A stretch of DNA of 64,000 nt, taken from NCBI GenBank assembly GCA_009928665.1, contig SACF01000011.1, positions 1 through 64,000 on the forward strand, in the 5' to 3' direction. The position numbers and the translations under genes were made by a program. The notes under the pieces are model-generated. The model saw only the letters and a program-made list of their open reading frames with translations. It did not search any database and was not told the DNA's origin. This DNA is from Alphaproteobacteria bacterium. Its GTDB lineage: Bacteria; Bacteroidota; Bacteroidia; Bacteroidales; FEN-979. Below, one piece after another: positions 54,128-63,633 of this stretch; positions within the stretch are counted from its first letter, which is position 1, and every line of letters starts with the position of its first letter.

Positions 54128-56419
54128 ATGCGATCAATCAAAATTTATTCACTGTTCCTGACCATGCTCATGGTCTTTGTTTTTACATCCTGTCATAAAG
54201 AACCTTCCACGGATCCAACCTATATTAAAAAAATGGAAGATCTGAAGGTTCCGGAATCCTTTGACTGGGAGACTTCAAGAATTATCAACCTCTCCCTGGC
54301 TGTCGACATGCCATCACAGATTGGACTTTTATCGAAGATCACGGTTTACAACGGGAATCCGTTGGATGGCGGGAGTACCCTGATCGTTGGATCGGCCGGT
54401 TACAATTTCCCATTTGTGTCGAGACTCAGAATCCCGACTGCTTTAAAGGAGCTGTACTTTGAAATGAAATCGGGCGACGGCACCGTTCAGATTACAAACA
54501 TAGTAGTGGCTGAAACCATGACCTATACCTTTAAAGAGACCAAAAAAGGCGGGTTCAAGTCGCACAATACGGCAGCCGACCCGACCTGCGGCACCGGTTG
54601 TGACGGAAATCCCACCGGTGGATCCTTCACCATCAGTAACGGAAAGACTTACTGTATCACTACTTCCTACAGTGGCAGCATTTCGATCACCGACGGCACC
54701 CTGAAGATTTGCGGGACCTTTAACGGAACGATCAACATGGCGCCGAAAGGAAATAGTGATGTTTATCTGATCATCACCGACGGGGGAAATGCCTCCATTG
54801 GTTCGCTGAGTATGGATAAAAACTGCCTGATCACGGTATACTCCAATTCAACTGCTACCATCGGCTCCTTCAACCTGAACCAGACTGCCCGGGTGGTTAA
54901 TTACGGAACCATGACCATCAATTCTAATTTCAATCCCAACGACCTGGTTCAGAACTTCGGAACCATGACCATTAACGGGGTTTACAACATGAACGGCAGC
55001 AAAAGCGAATTGCTGAACACGGGTACGCTGAACATCAACAATGGTCAATGGAATGTGATCAACGAGGTAACCAACGAAGGTTTAATCGAGGTTTCAGGCG
55101 ATATCAACTTCAACCAGAGCCTTGTTTACAACGAATGCGCCATCATCAGCCATCAGAGCATCAACTTCAACAACGTAACTTACACTTCCGATGCCGGGTT
55201 TATAAGGGCATATACAGGTGCAACCGTTAACGGCGGAGCTAACCTTACTTTGAAAAACAAATCAATGCTGATGTGTGCCGACCTGATCGTGAATAACGAC
55301 GTAATCGGCCAGGGCAGCACCAGCGTGATCAAAGCAACCAGCACCGTTCGCATAAACGGAAATAAATATATTAACGGACCCCTTGAAATGCTCACTCCCA
55401 ACGGAACCCTGGTGAATGGATCATATCCAGATAATTTTAAAAACGGAGCCACACTCAAATCCATTGCAAACACAACGGTTATTATACCGATATCGGCCTG
55501 TAACCCTGTTGGAAACCAGCCTGAAAATCCTCCCACGGATGACCGTGACGGGGATGGAGTACCCGATAATCTCGACGATTATCCCGATGATCCGACCCGC
55601 GCCTACAACAACTACTGGCCGGCAAAAGACCAGTTTGGTTCCCTCGCTTTCGAAGATTTATGGCCATCCCGTGGTGATTATGACATGAACGACCAGGTAA
55701 TTGATTGCAATTACTGGTACATTACCAATGCCCAGAATAAAGTGGTTGACGTGAAACCGACTTTCTATGTTCGCGCCGTCGGTGCTTACCTGCAGAATGG
55801 TTTCGGCTGGCAGTTCGACGGAGTACTTCCTCAGGCTGTTGAATCCGTGACCGGTATCGATCTTCGTTTCGGATACATCAGTCTGGCTGCAAACGGGGTG
55901 GAAAATAACCAGGAAAAGGCAGTTGTGATTGGATGGGATAACGCTGAAAATGTGATCAACCGCGTTGGCGGATCCTTCTACAACACAGAAAATGACGGGT
56001 TTTACGGAATTTCCGATACCATAAAAATTATCCTCCATTTCGGCACACCACAGGATCAGGCTGCTGTCGGACAACCTCCTTACAATCCGTTTATTATTAA
56101 AGATATGCAGCGCAGCGTCGAGGTTCATTTACCGGACCATGTTCCTACTTCACTCTTCGATACCAGCTTATTCGGAACCGGCGATGATGCCTCAGATCCT
56201 GCAACCGGCAGGTACTACAAGACCAAAGACAACAATCTGCCCTGGGCCATCTGTATACCCAAGAAATTTGACTACACCTGGGAACTGGTACAAATTGTTT
56301 ACGGACACCTTAAATTCGGAACCTGGGCAGAATCAGGCGGAACGTTGTATCCCGACTGGTATGAAAATCTGAGCGGATATCGTGATCCGGCTCAAATTTA
56401 TACCAAACCGGCTAAATAA
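54128..56419 (+). CDS. LruC-domain lipoprotein with beta-helix-like middle
   Basis: 763 residues. Lipoprotein signal RSIKIYSLFLTMLMVFVFTSC with Cys22. Residues about 35-150 are an N-terminal module shared with the next gene (DLKVPESFDWETS, ALKELYFEMK). Residues about 175-465 are repetitive short strands with recurring G-T-M/L-T/N-I and N-rich turns (VNYGTMTINSNFNPND, QNFGTMTINGVYNMNG, LNTGTLNINNGQWNV), typical of a beta-helix or beta-roll. A calcium-binding-type repeat DRDGDGVPDNLDDYPDDPT follows (about 471-490), then the LruC domain (about 496-755: SLAFEDLWPSRGDYDMNDQV, WYITNAQNKVVDV, WELVQIVYGHLKF). LruC domains occur in surface lipoproteins of Leptospira and Bacteroidota. No enzymatic motif. 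Own promoter and terminator, so a single-gene unit. Confidence 0.88.
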   Translation: MRSIKIYSLFLTMLMVFVFTSCHKEPSTDPTYIKKMEDLKVPESFDWETSRIINLSLAVDMPSQIGLLSKITVYNGNPLDGGSTLIVGSAGYNFPFVSRLRIPTALKELYFEMKSGDGTVQITNIVVAETMTYTFKETKKGGFKSHNTAADPTCGTGCDGNPTGGSFTISNGKTYCITTSYSGSISITDGTLKICGTFNGTINMAPKGNSDVYLIITDGGNASIGSLSMDKNCLITVYSNSTATIGSFNLNQTARVVNYGTMTINSNFNPNDLVQNFGTMTINGVYNMNGSKSELLNTGTLNINNGQWNVINEVTNEGLIEVSGDINFNQSLVYNECAIISHQSINFNNVTYTSDAGFIRAYTGATVNGGANLTLKNKSMLMCADLIVNNDVIGQGSTSVIKATSTVRINGNKYINGPLEMLTPNGTLVNGSYPDNFKNGATLKSIANTTVIIPISACNPVGNQPENPPTDDRDGDGVPDNLDDYPDDPTRAYNNYWPAKDQFGSLAFEDLWPSRGDYDMNDQVIDCNYWYITNAQNKVVDVKPTFYVRAVGAYLQNGFGWQFDGVLPQAVESVTGIDLRFGYISLAANGVENNQEKAVVIGWDNAENVINRVGGSFYNTENDGFYGISDTIKIILHFGTPQDQAAVGQPPYNPFIIKDMQRSVEVHLPDHVPTSLFDTSLFGTGDDASDPATGRYYKTKDNNLPWAICIPKKFDYTWELVQIVYGHLKFGTWAESGGTLYPDWYENLSGYRDPAQIYTKPAK

Positions 56420-56441
56420 TCTTTTGTTTTCTGTGGGTTTG

Positions 56442-56475
56442 AAAGAGGGCGGCTCAAAAGGCCGCTCTTTTTTTT
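56442..56475 (+). terminator. Intrinsic terminator after the first LruC gene
   Basis: A near-perfect hairpin (AAAGAG-GG-CGGC with GCCGCTCTTT, two-base bulge) followed by a T run. It separates the two LruC genes. Confidence 0.8.
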
Positions 56476-56550
56476 GGTTTTACCGGATTTACAAAAAACC
56501 ATTAATTACATCCATTTACTTATTATATGATTACAAAAACAAACTATTAA

Positions 56551-56581
56551 TTGTTTTATGTTTGGGGAAACAGTATTTTTG
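56551..56581 (+). promoter_or_regulatory. Bacteroidota promoter of the second LruC gene
   Basis: TTG (56551-56553), 20-base spacer, TATTTTTG (56574-56581), a full consensus match located 20 bases before the ATG at 56602. It overlaps the longer TTG-started frame and therefore decides the start codon. Confidence 0.75.
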
Positions 56582-56601
56582 CTCTACTTAAAATTTTCCC
56601 T

Positions 56602-59600
56602 ATGAAAAAGCGTATTGGAATCCTTACCCTTGGTATTTGGGTGGTAACTGCCGTATTGATGATCCTTCCGACCGGTTGTCGGAAAAAAATCAATGAGGAT
56701 CCTTTTATTCCTCAACACTTTACGGAACTAAAGGTTGCCTCCAACTTCCAATTTGATAACTTTATCAACCTCGACGTGACCATATCAGTCTCAAATCCCG
56801 GTGATCAGACCCTCTTTGTAATCCAGATTTTTCAGGGAGATCCGGCCCTTGATGGGAAACTTATTGCGACCGGTGCGACCGTCAATTTCCAGTACAAAAC
56901 AGCTTTAAGAGTTCCATCGAGGTTGAAAGAGCTGTATGTTGGGAAAATCTCAGCCACCGGAAACAATGAATTTGTCGCCGTACCGATTTCCGGTGACAAA
57001 CTGACCTACCAGTTCGGGTCCCTGAAGTCGCCCACGGCAGCTTTAGGGAATGATTGTGAAACCGGTACGCCCATCAATAGCTCGGGAACATACACCATCA
57101 ATTCGGGACAGACCTATGTTGTCAAACAGGGAAAGAACATAAATCCACTGAAAGTGACCATAAACACCGGGGGCACTTTAAGGATTTGCGGAATCGCAAA
57201 TATCACCACCCTCAGCGGGTCTGGTATGCTGGTCATCTCACCTTCAGGCACTGCCACGATCCCGGCCAGTAATACCTATGCGGATATCGACAATTTCGGT
57301 TCCCTCAATTTTGCCCAGTCGGGATCGAACAAGACTTTTAATATCATGGATGGGGCCATCGTCCAGAATTACGGCACGTTGACATTCAGCAATAATTTAA
57401 ATGTCAAAGGATTGTTGATCAACAATTACCATCTGACCTGCGTGGGGGATGCGCAAACCCAGGTCGGTGGTATCATAAAGAACTATTGTCAAATGTACGT
57501 GACCAGCACCAAGAGTACAGCTATGAAGATTGTTACCGGAAGCGTTGCCAACCCCGGTTTGGTAAATGGTCCCAACGCATATCTGAAAGTGACGGGAGAG
57601 ATAAGTTTCAGTGGTCAGGGTTATGGAAGTTTCGGGTTGCAAAGCCTGATCGAGACGGGTACTTTTAAAATCGAGGGAAATATTGCCGGTCCGTCGTCCC
57701 AGGGATCTCAGATCCATGCCACCGGCTCGGGTAAAAGTCAGACATCCGGAAGTTGTGTCTTAACCGGATACATCGATTTGTGGTCGACCAATTTTAACCC
57801 GCAGAATGGCAATTATGGCCCGAATGTGACCAAACATACCACCGGTATTGTGATCCCGGTTCAGGACTGCAGCGCTCCGATCAAGCCCGCCATTACCAGT
57901 TCGCTGAACGCTGCAGGTACTGTAGGAGTACCGATAACACCCTATGTGATTACCGCCACGGGAACTGACCCGATTACCTATTCTGCAACCAATCTGCCTG
58001 CCGGACTGACTTTTAATCCTGCAACACACACCATCAGCGGTACTCCGACAGCAGCGGGAGTGACCAATATCACCCTGGTGGCTGATAATATGGTCGGAAC
58101 CGATACAAAGATCCTGGTGTTTTCGGTCATTACACCCGCCTATCCCCCGGTTATTACCAGTTCGTTGTCGGCCAAGACAACCGTAAATCAATCGTTCAGC
58201 TATGAGATTACCGCAGAGGGTACAACCCCGATAACCTTTGATGCCACGAACCTGCCTTCAGGTCTCACCTTTGATCCCGCAACCCATAAAATCACGGGAA
58301 TCCCGACCGTTGCAGGCACTTTCAACATTCCACTCTCAGCTTCAAACAATGCCGGTACCGATAACAAGACCCTTGTCCTGACCATCGGTACGCCGCCCTC
58401 CATTATCAGCGGACTCACCGCAGCCGGAACGGTCGGACAACAGTTTGAAACTTATACGATTGTAGCAACCGGAACAGATCCTAAGACCTATAACGCGACT
58501 GGCTTGCCTCCGGGTCTGTTTTTTGATCCGGTGACCCATAAGATCAACGGAACACCTATTCAAACCGGCGTTTTCGATGTGACTCTGACGGCAGACAATG
58601 AATATGGAAATGACACTCAGATACTGAAAATCACCATCCAGGAAGGCATTCAGGCTCCAACCATCACGAGTGAACTGACTGCCTCCGGTACAAAGAATCA
58701 ACCCTTCAGCTATACAGTTACCGCAACCGGAACAGAACCCATTACCTACCAGGCCACCAACCTGCCCGCCGGATTATCATTCGACCCGTCCACTCAGGTA
58801 ATCAGCGGCATTCCGACAGCAGCGGGAATTACCAATGTCACGCTTACAGCAACCAACAGCGCCGGTACCGATACCAAAGTTCTTGTAATCACCATCGTGT
58901 CGCCATCCATTATCGACACCGACGGCGACGGGGTTCCCGACGATCTGGATGCTTATCCCACGGATCCAACCCGCGCCTTCAATTCCTATTATCCCAACGA
59001 AATCGATTTTGCCACCTACACCTTTGAAGACCTGTGGCCTGCTTACGGTGATTACGACTGTAATGACCTGGTGATGAACTTCAACTATAAAATTGTCACC
59101 AATGCACAAAACAAAGTGGTTGACCTCATTGCCAAGTTTAAAATCAAAGCTGCCGGGGCATCTTATGACAATGGATTTGGCGTTGCTTTAAGCACCCCGC
59201 CATCCAATGTTGAAAGCGTAACCGGTTGTATCAAAGTTGGTAATGCTGTTCATTTTGATCCAAAGGGATTTGAAAGCGGCCATACCCTCAACACCGTAAT
59301 AATTCCGGTTGATGCCGTGAATACCCTGCTGGGTGGCGCTATTATCAATACCGTACATGGGGGATATACGGTCCAGACACAGGTTCAAACCGTGACGGTC
59401 CATCTTTCGAACCCGCAAGAGAGCATCGGAACCCCTCCGTATAACCCGTTTATCTTTGTGAATCAGGATCGTGGTAAGGAGGTTCATTTAAAGGACCACC
59501 CGCCGACCGAGCTGGCAAACACCATCTATTTCGGTTCTGAAGATGACGGATCGGATCCATCACAGAATTTCTACTACCGTTCAAAGACCAGCCTGCCCTG

Positions 59601-59760
59601 GGCCATGGAAGTCCCAATCGACTTTGAGTACCCGATCGAAAAGGCTGATATTGTACAAACCTATCTGCATTTTGCAGCCTGGGCACAATCATCAGGCGTC
59701 CAGTATCCCGATTGGTATATGAACAAAGAAGGATACCGGAACGCTGCAAATATCTATTAA
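56602..59760 (+). CDS. LruC-domain lipoprotein with four He_PIG Ig-like domains
   Basis: 1052 residues from the ATG at 56602. Lipoprotein signal KKRIGILTLGIWVVTAVLMI then LPTGC (Cys about 25). The N-terminal module (about 35-160: ELKVASNFQFDNF, SRLKELYVGKI) matches that of the gene before it. A beta-helix-like middle follows (about 165-420). Then four He_PIG putative-Ig domains in tandem (about 430-770), each with PAGLTFNPATHTISGTPTAAG-like cores (shortened: GLTF-P-TH-ISG-PT-AG) and ending in LVxxI/L. Next a calcium-type motif DTDGDGVPDDLDAYPTDPT (about 772-790) and the LruC domain (about 793-1052: EDLWPAYGDYDCNDLVMNFN). The gene is paralogous to the previous one, separated by a terminator and its own promoter. 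Confidence 0.9.
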   Translation: MKKRIGILTLGIWVVTAVLMILPTGCRKKINEDPFIPQHFTELKVASNFQFDNFINLDVTISVSNPGDQTLFVIQIFQGDPALDGKLIATGATVNFQYKTALRVPSRLKELYVGKISATGNNEFVAVPISGDKLTYQFGSLKSPTAALGNDCETGTPINSSGTYTINSGQTYVVKQGKNINPLKVTINTGGTLRICGIANITTLSGSGMLVISPSGTATIPASNTYADIDNFGSLNFAQSGSNKTFNIMDGAIVQNYGTLTFSNNLNVKGLLINNYHLTCVGDAQTQVGGIIKNYCQMYVTSTKSTAMKIVTGSVANPGLVNGPNAYLKVTGEISFSGQGYGSFGLQSLIETGTFKIEGNIAGPSSQGSQIHATGSGKSQTSGSCVLTGYIDLWSTNFNPQNGNYGPNVTKHTTGIVIPVQDCSAPIKPAITSSLNAAGTVGVPITPYVITATGTDPITYSATNLPAGLTFNPATHTISGTPTAAGVTNITLVADNMVGTDTKILVFSVITPAYPPVITSSLSAKTTVNQSFSYEITAEGTTPITFDATNLPSGLTFDPATHKITGIPTVAGTFNIPLSASNNAGTDNKTLVLTIGTPPSIISGLTAAGTVGQQFETYTIVATGTDPKTYNATGLPPGLFFDPVTHKINGTPIQTGVFDVTLTADNEYGNDTQILKITIQEGIQAPTITSELTASGTKNQPFSYTVTATGTEPITYQATNLPAGLSFDPSTQVISGIPTAAGITNVTLTATNSAGTDTKVLVITIVSPSIIDTDGDGVPDDLDAYPTDPTRAFNSYYPNEIDFATYTFEDLWPAYGDYDCNDLVMNFNYKIVTNAQNKVVDLIAKFKIKAAGASYDNGFGVALSTPPSNVESVTGCIKVGNAVHFDPKGFESGHTLNTVIIPVDAVNTLLGGAIINTVHGGYTVQTQVQTVTVHLSNPQESIGTPPYNPFIFVNQDRGKEVHLKDHPPTELANTIYFGSEDDGSDPSQNFYYRSKTSLPWAMEVPIDFEYPIEKADIVQTYLHFAAWAQSSGVQYPDWYMNKEGYRNAANIY

Positions 59761-59842
59761 GACATACTTGCGCGTGGATTTTTAAATCCTGGCACGGGTT
59801 ATCATTTATTAACTCCTGTGATATCCAAATATCTGTCGCGGA

Positions 59843-61057
59843 TCATCTGGTTTGATTATGATCTCTTAAAAAGAATACCAAGATGAGGTAAAGCGCTGTG
59901 ATCAGCACTCCGATTCCGGAGATGAGGAACATCGCGGCAGGACCAATTGCAAACCAAAGGAACCCTGCAAGTGTGCTCGATATCATCGTGCAGATGCTGG
60001 CTGCGCTGTTATAAAAACCGATCGCTGTCGCAGTATCTGATTTCGCCGCCAGATTCGAGATCAACGCCTTTGAAATACCTTCGGTACAAGCTGCATAAAT
60101 TCCATAAAGAAAAAAGAGTATCCCGAACATCCATAACGCGGTGACAAATCCCATCAGGGAATAAACGATCGCGAAGATCAGTAAACCGGCAATCAGCATG
60201 GTTTTTAATCCGATCCTATCCGCCAGAATCCCGATCGGATATGAAAACAACGCGTATACCAGGTTATAGAAGATATAAACCCCGATCATCATCGTGTCGG
60301 AAAGATGCTGTTCCTTGAGTGCGAGTAAAAGAAATGCGTCGGAACTGTTGAAGAGGGTGAAAACCAGCAATCCGGCAACCAGATATCGGAAGGCTGGTGC
60401 GCTCTTTTTCCAGTACCGGAGATAGGAAAAGAAACCCGGTTTCTCCTTCAGATCAGAGCGTGATCGGTCGGAATGGGTGTTTGCCTTTTTATCCTTCAGA
60501 AAAAAAGTCAGTAAAATCGCTATTAAACCGGGAAAGAAAGCGATTAAAAACAATACCTGATAAGCTCCTGGGTTGAACCAGAGGTAAACCAGCGCAAGTA
60601 GGGGTCCGATGGCTGCACCGACCGTATCCATGGAACGGTGAAATCCAAATACCTTACCTTTGTGTTCCTTTGTTGTTTCATCACTGAGCAGGGCGTCGCG
60701 GGCGCTTGTCCGGATACCCTTTCCGAACCGGTCGAGGGTGCGGGCAAAGAAGATCCACAATGGGAATGTAAATAAAGCCATCATGGGTTTCGACAGGGCG
60801 CTTAACGAATATCCGCCACGGATGAATGGTACCCGCTTTTGCAAAGTATCCGACAATTTTCCGAAGTAACCCTTGCTGATCCCGGCAGTAGCTTCAGCAA
60901 CGCCTTCGAGAATCCCGATCATTAAAACCGAAAAACCAATGGATTTTAGATAAACAGGCATTACCGGGTAGAGCATTTCACTGGCAATATCGGTGAAGAG
61001 ACTCACAAAAGAGACCAGGTAGATGGCGCGTGTGAAGATTTTTCCGGAAGAACTCAT
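59843..61057 (-). CDS. Major facilitator superfamily transporter
   Basis: 404 residues from the ATG at 61057; a TTG 12 bases upstream is the alternative. About twelve hydrophobic helices. The opening SGKIFTRAIYLVSFVSLFTDI then ASEMLYPVMPVYLKSIG matches a group of MFS proteins with the motif FTDxxSExxYPxxPxYL found next to metal or organic-acid genes. Helix 2-3 loop GKLSDTLQKRVPFI is the expected G-x3-D-R/K-type MFS signature. RTLDRFGKGIRTSARDALLSD (about 114-134) is a strong subgroup motif (often annotated as an antibiotic- or fosmidomycin-resistance-like MFS). The transported solute cannot be deduced. Convergent with the LruC gene and downstream of the M1 peptidase by 25 bases, so likely co-transcribed with it. 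Confidence 0.92.
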   Translation of the reverse strand: MSSSGKIFTRAIYLVSFVSLFTDIASEMLYPVMPVYLKSIGFSVLMIGILEGVAEATAGISKGYFGKLSDTLQKRVPFIRGGYSLSALSKPMMALFTFPLWIFFARTLDRFGKGIRTSARDALLSDETTKEHKGKVFGFHRSMDTVGAAIGPLLALVYLWFNPGAYQVLFLIAFFPGLIAILLTFFLKDKKANTHSDRSRSDLKEKPGFFSYLRYWKKSAPAFRYLVAGLLVFTLFNSSDAFLLLALKEQHLSDTMMIGVYIFYNLVYALFSYPIGILADRIGLKTMLIAGLLIFAIVYSLMGFVTALWMFGILFFLYGIYAACTEGISKALISNLAAKSDTATAIGFYNSAASICTMISSTLAGFLWFAIGPAAMFLISGIGVLITALYLILVFFLRDHNQTR

Positions 61058-61094
61058 AATAATTGGCAATTTTTCGGGATCCGTTTTACAACTC

Positions 61095-63581
61095 CTACTC
61101 TTTCAAATATTCCCTGGCTGCACTACTCAGTTTATTGTTCCAGTGTTTGCCTGCAGTTTCTGCATTTGCAATAGTAACCGGATCCTTATAGCTTAACCGT
61201 TTCAGGGTCCTGAATGCGTTGATCCTCGTTTCGAACTCATATCGCGGCCCGGTGTAACCGATCAGTTCTTTCAGATGTTCTTTCTCCCCCTGTGAAATGG
61301 CAATGGCAAGCCATCTCATTCTGATATTTTTTCCCCTCCAGCCTTCCATCTCTTTCGTTAGTCCTAAATAGTAGGCTGTATTTTCAGGAAAAGAGCTGCA
61401 CAGCGCATCAAGAGCAAGTTCTACGTTCAGATAACTTGAATCAACGAGCATGACTTCGACCGATGTTTGTAACAAGTCGGGGATCCTTTTTAGATTCTGC
61501 AACGCCGATTTCCTCACATTGGCATCGGGATCGCGAAGAGCCCTGCGAAAAACTTCGGTAACTTCCGGGGTATTGACATCCGACAACTGCTTGAGAATTT
61601 CCGACTTGATCAGCCAGAAACGTTCCTTATAAAAGCTATTGATCAGATGCCGGGCTTTGATTTCGACTGTCACATCGCGCAAATCGATCCAGGCATCATA
61701 CCGGTCGATCATGTTTTTTGCTTTCGTTGCCTGTGCAAGCAATCGGTCGATCGGCCTTTGATAGGTCAGCTTTTTAAGGATTTTCCGGTTCGGGTCGAAG
61801 ATTAGGAAGTCAATCTCCTTGTTTTCGCGATTGGGTAAGAAAAACTCATGATAAGATTTTTCGACCCAGGCTTTTACCGAATCCTTTGAGCCATCTTTAA
61901 AATAAACTTCCCAGGTAACCGGCATTTTAAAGAGTCCTTTCAGTTCATTCGCTTCCTGAATCTGCCACACTTGTAACCTGACCATCGTATGACCGGTGGA
62001 ATCGGTGATGACCGAATCGGCGACCTTGTACCGGGGTTCTCCTCCCCTCAGGATCCATTGATCGATAAACCAGTTAAAGGGTTTACCTGTCGCTTCATAG
62101 AGACAGCGCGTAAAATCGTTGGTTTCGGCGCTTCCAAATCCGAATTTTTTTAAATAATGACGGATAGATTTTTGAAAACCCTCCTCGCCCATCACATCCC
62201 GCAGCATGTCGAGCACCAGGGATCCTTTTTGATAGATCCGCTGCACTCCGCCCTGACTTCCGCCAACGGGGTAATCATTGATTTTTGAAGCCTCGAATGC
62301 CGCTGTAATCTCATCATTCCTGATATTCTGATAATAATCCTCACCGTAAATGGATCTTTCGAAAATTTTGGCATAGTACGTTCCGAAACTTTCGGTAAGC
62401 CATACATCCCGGTTGACAAAATGGCTGACATAATTACCGAACCACTGGTGGGCAAGTTCATGGGCATTAACATTGACATAATTGCGTTGCCACCAGGCCC
62501 GGGGATCGATCAGCATGTAATCGCCGAAAACCGTACTGGTAGTGGTCTCCATCCCACCATACATATAATCGATAACCGGCGCTTCCCGATAAACCGGGTA
62601 GGGATAGTTGACTCCCATTTCCTTCTCAAAGAAATCGAACATCTTTTCAGTATATTTATAGGTAACCGGAACGCGATCGGCCATCCCGTTATAGTACCAG
62701 AATTCAAGCGGTACTCCTCTTTCGGTCTTGCTTTGTACAAAATCGTAATCTCCGATCACCAGGGCGGTAGAGAAAAAGGGATGGTTGCGGGTCATGGCAT
62801 AATGCCAGGTTTTTGTGCCGTCGCTGTTTTCCAGTACACCGACCCGTTCACCATTGGAGAAAACTTTATAATTCCGGTCGAATGTCACATACAGATCAAC
62901 AGTGATGCGACCCTCCATGTAAGGAAGCCATCCGTGCGGCCTGTGAGCCCAGATTTGCTTTCGTTTTCCCTGTTCCTCCGGAGTCCACCCGATAAAATAG
63001 ATCAGTCCGGCCATTGGACGTGCTTTGTAAACGATAGAGATTACGGGATCACCCTGCCTCTTTTGATTTTCTGGCTGAATAACTTCCCTGTCTATGGTTG
63101 ATCCTGCCGGAACAAATTCGTAATGTTGGTCTAATCCCAACATCCGGGTTTCAACAACCAATAAATTTCCGGACTGGTGAAACGAGACTTCGTGCTGATT
63201 AATTTTAACCGACATGATTTCGAATGAAGGCGTGACAAAGACGATGGAATCGACCGGTTGACGGTTGGGAACGAAAGTAAAATCGGCCTGGCCGAATACA
63301 AGGTTTTCCTCCGGTTTAAAATGGACCTGTGCCGTAAGATGCCGTATGGTGACCGGCAGGTCGGGAGGCAGTGATGCAGGATCCTGGTAACAGGTTTGGG
63401 TTTTAAGTTGGGCCTCTGTGTGTTTTGTAAGAAACAGGGTACCTGAAATAAGGAAGATCAAAAAAAAGATTTTCCGGGGGATCCACGCTGTTTGGGCTTT
63501 CCGGTAAGCCAGTCGGTTACCTGTTCGGATCAACCCATCGATATTAATTTTATGCGATTCTCTGAATGCGGGATGCCTCAT
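61095..63581 (-). CDS. M1 family metallopeptidase (aminopeptidase N-like) with C-terminal HEAT-like repeats
   Basis: 828 residues. A cytoplasmic-looking lead of about 36 residues precedes a signal sequence (KIFFLIFLISGTLFLT), so the signal is embedded after a long N-region. The N-terminal domain is a beta-saddle (LTAQVHFKPEENLVFG). Catalytic domain: substrate motif GGMETTTSTVFGDY (about 344-357; GxMEN form varied to GGMET), zinc site HELAHQWFG (about 373-381) and the Glu 18 residues downstream in WLTESFGTYYAK. The C-terminal 200 residues are HEAT-like helical repeats (VRKSALQNLKRIPDLL). It would act in the periplasm on peptides. Starts 53 bases from the divergent sensor-kinase gene. Confidence 0.93.
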   Translation of the reverse strand: MRHPAFRESHKINIDGLIRTGNRLAYRKAQTAWIPRKIFFLIFLISGTLFLTKHTEAQLKTQTCYQDPASLPPDLPVTIRHLTAQVHFKPEENLVFGQADFTFVPNRQPVDSIVFVTPSFEIMSVKINQHEVSFHQSGNLLVVETRMLGLDQHYEFVPAGSTIDREVIQPENQKRQGDPVISIVYKARPMAGLIYFIGWTPEEQGKRKQIWAHRPHGWLPYMEGRITVDLYVTFDRNYKVFSNGERVGVLENSDGTKTWHYAMTRNHPFFSTALVIGDYDFVQSKTERGVPLEFWYYNGMADRVPVTYKYTEKMFDFFEKEMGVNYPYPVYREAPVIDYMYGGMETTTSTVFGDYMLIDPRAWWQRNYVNVNAHELAHQWFGNYVSHFVNRDVWLTESFGTYYAKIFERSIYGEDYYQNIRNDEITAAFEASKINDYPVGGSQGGVQRIYQKGSLVLDMLRDVMGEEGFQKSIRHYLKKFGFGSAETNDFTRCLYEATGKPFNWFIDQWILRGGEPRYKVADSVITDSTGHTMVRLQVWQIQEANELKGLFKMPVTWEVYFKDGSKDSVKAWVEKSYHEFFLPNRENKEIDFLIFDPNRKILKKLTYQRPIDRLLAQATKAKNMIDRYDAWIDLRDVTVEIKARHLINSFYKERFWLIKSEILKQLSDVNTPEVTEVFRRALRDPDANVRKSALQNLKRIPDLLQTSVEVMLVDSSYLNVELALDALCSSFPENTAYYLGLTKEMEGWRGKNIRMRWLAIAISQGEKEHLKELIGYTGPRYEFETRINAFRTLKRLSYKDPVTIANAETAGKHWNNKLSSAAREYLKE

Positions 63582-63597
63582 GGATATAGAATTTTAG

Positions 63598-63605
63598 TAT
63601 GTTTG
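63598..63605 (+). promoter_or_regulatory. -7 box for the sensor kinase gene
   Basis: TATGTTTG matches TAnnTTTG, 29 bases before the ATG at 63634; no clear -33. Confidence 0.4.
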
Positions 63606-63616
63606 TGCCACAGTGC

Positions 63617-63624
63617 CAAAAGTA
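63617..63624 (-). promoter_or_regulatory. -7 box for the M1 peptidase gene
   Basis: On the minus strand TACTTTTG, 36 bases before the ATG at 63581. It lies between the two divergent start codons, downstream of the opposing box. Confidence 0.4.
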
Positions 63625-63633
63625 GCCAAAGTT

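Noticed and set aside
59775..59800. Hairpin GGATTT-TT-AAATCC after the second LruC gene
   Set aside because: Two-base loop and no T run; not a convincing terminator.
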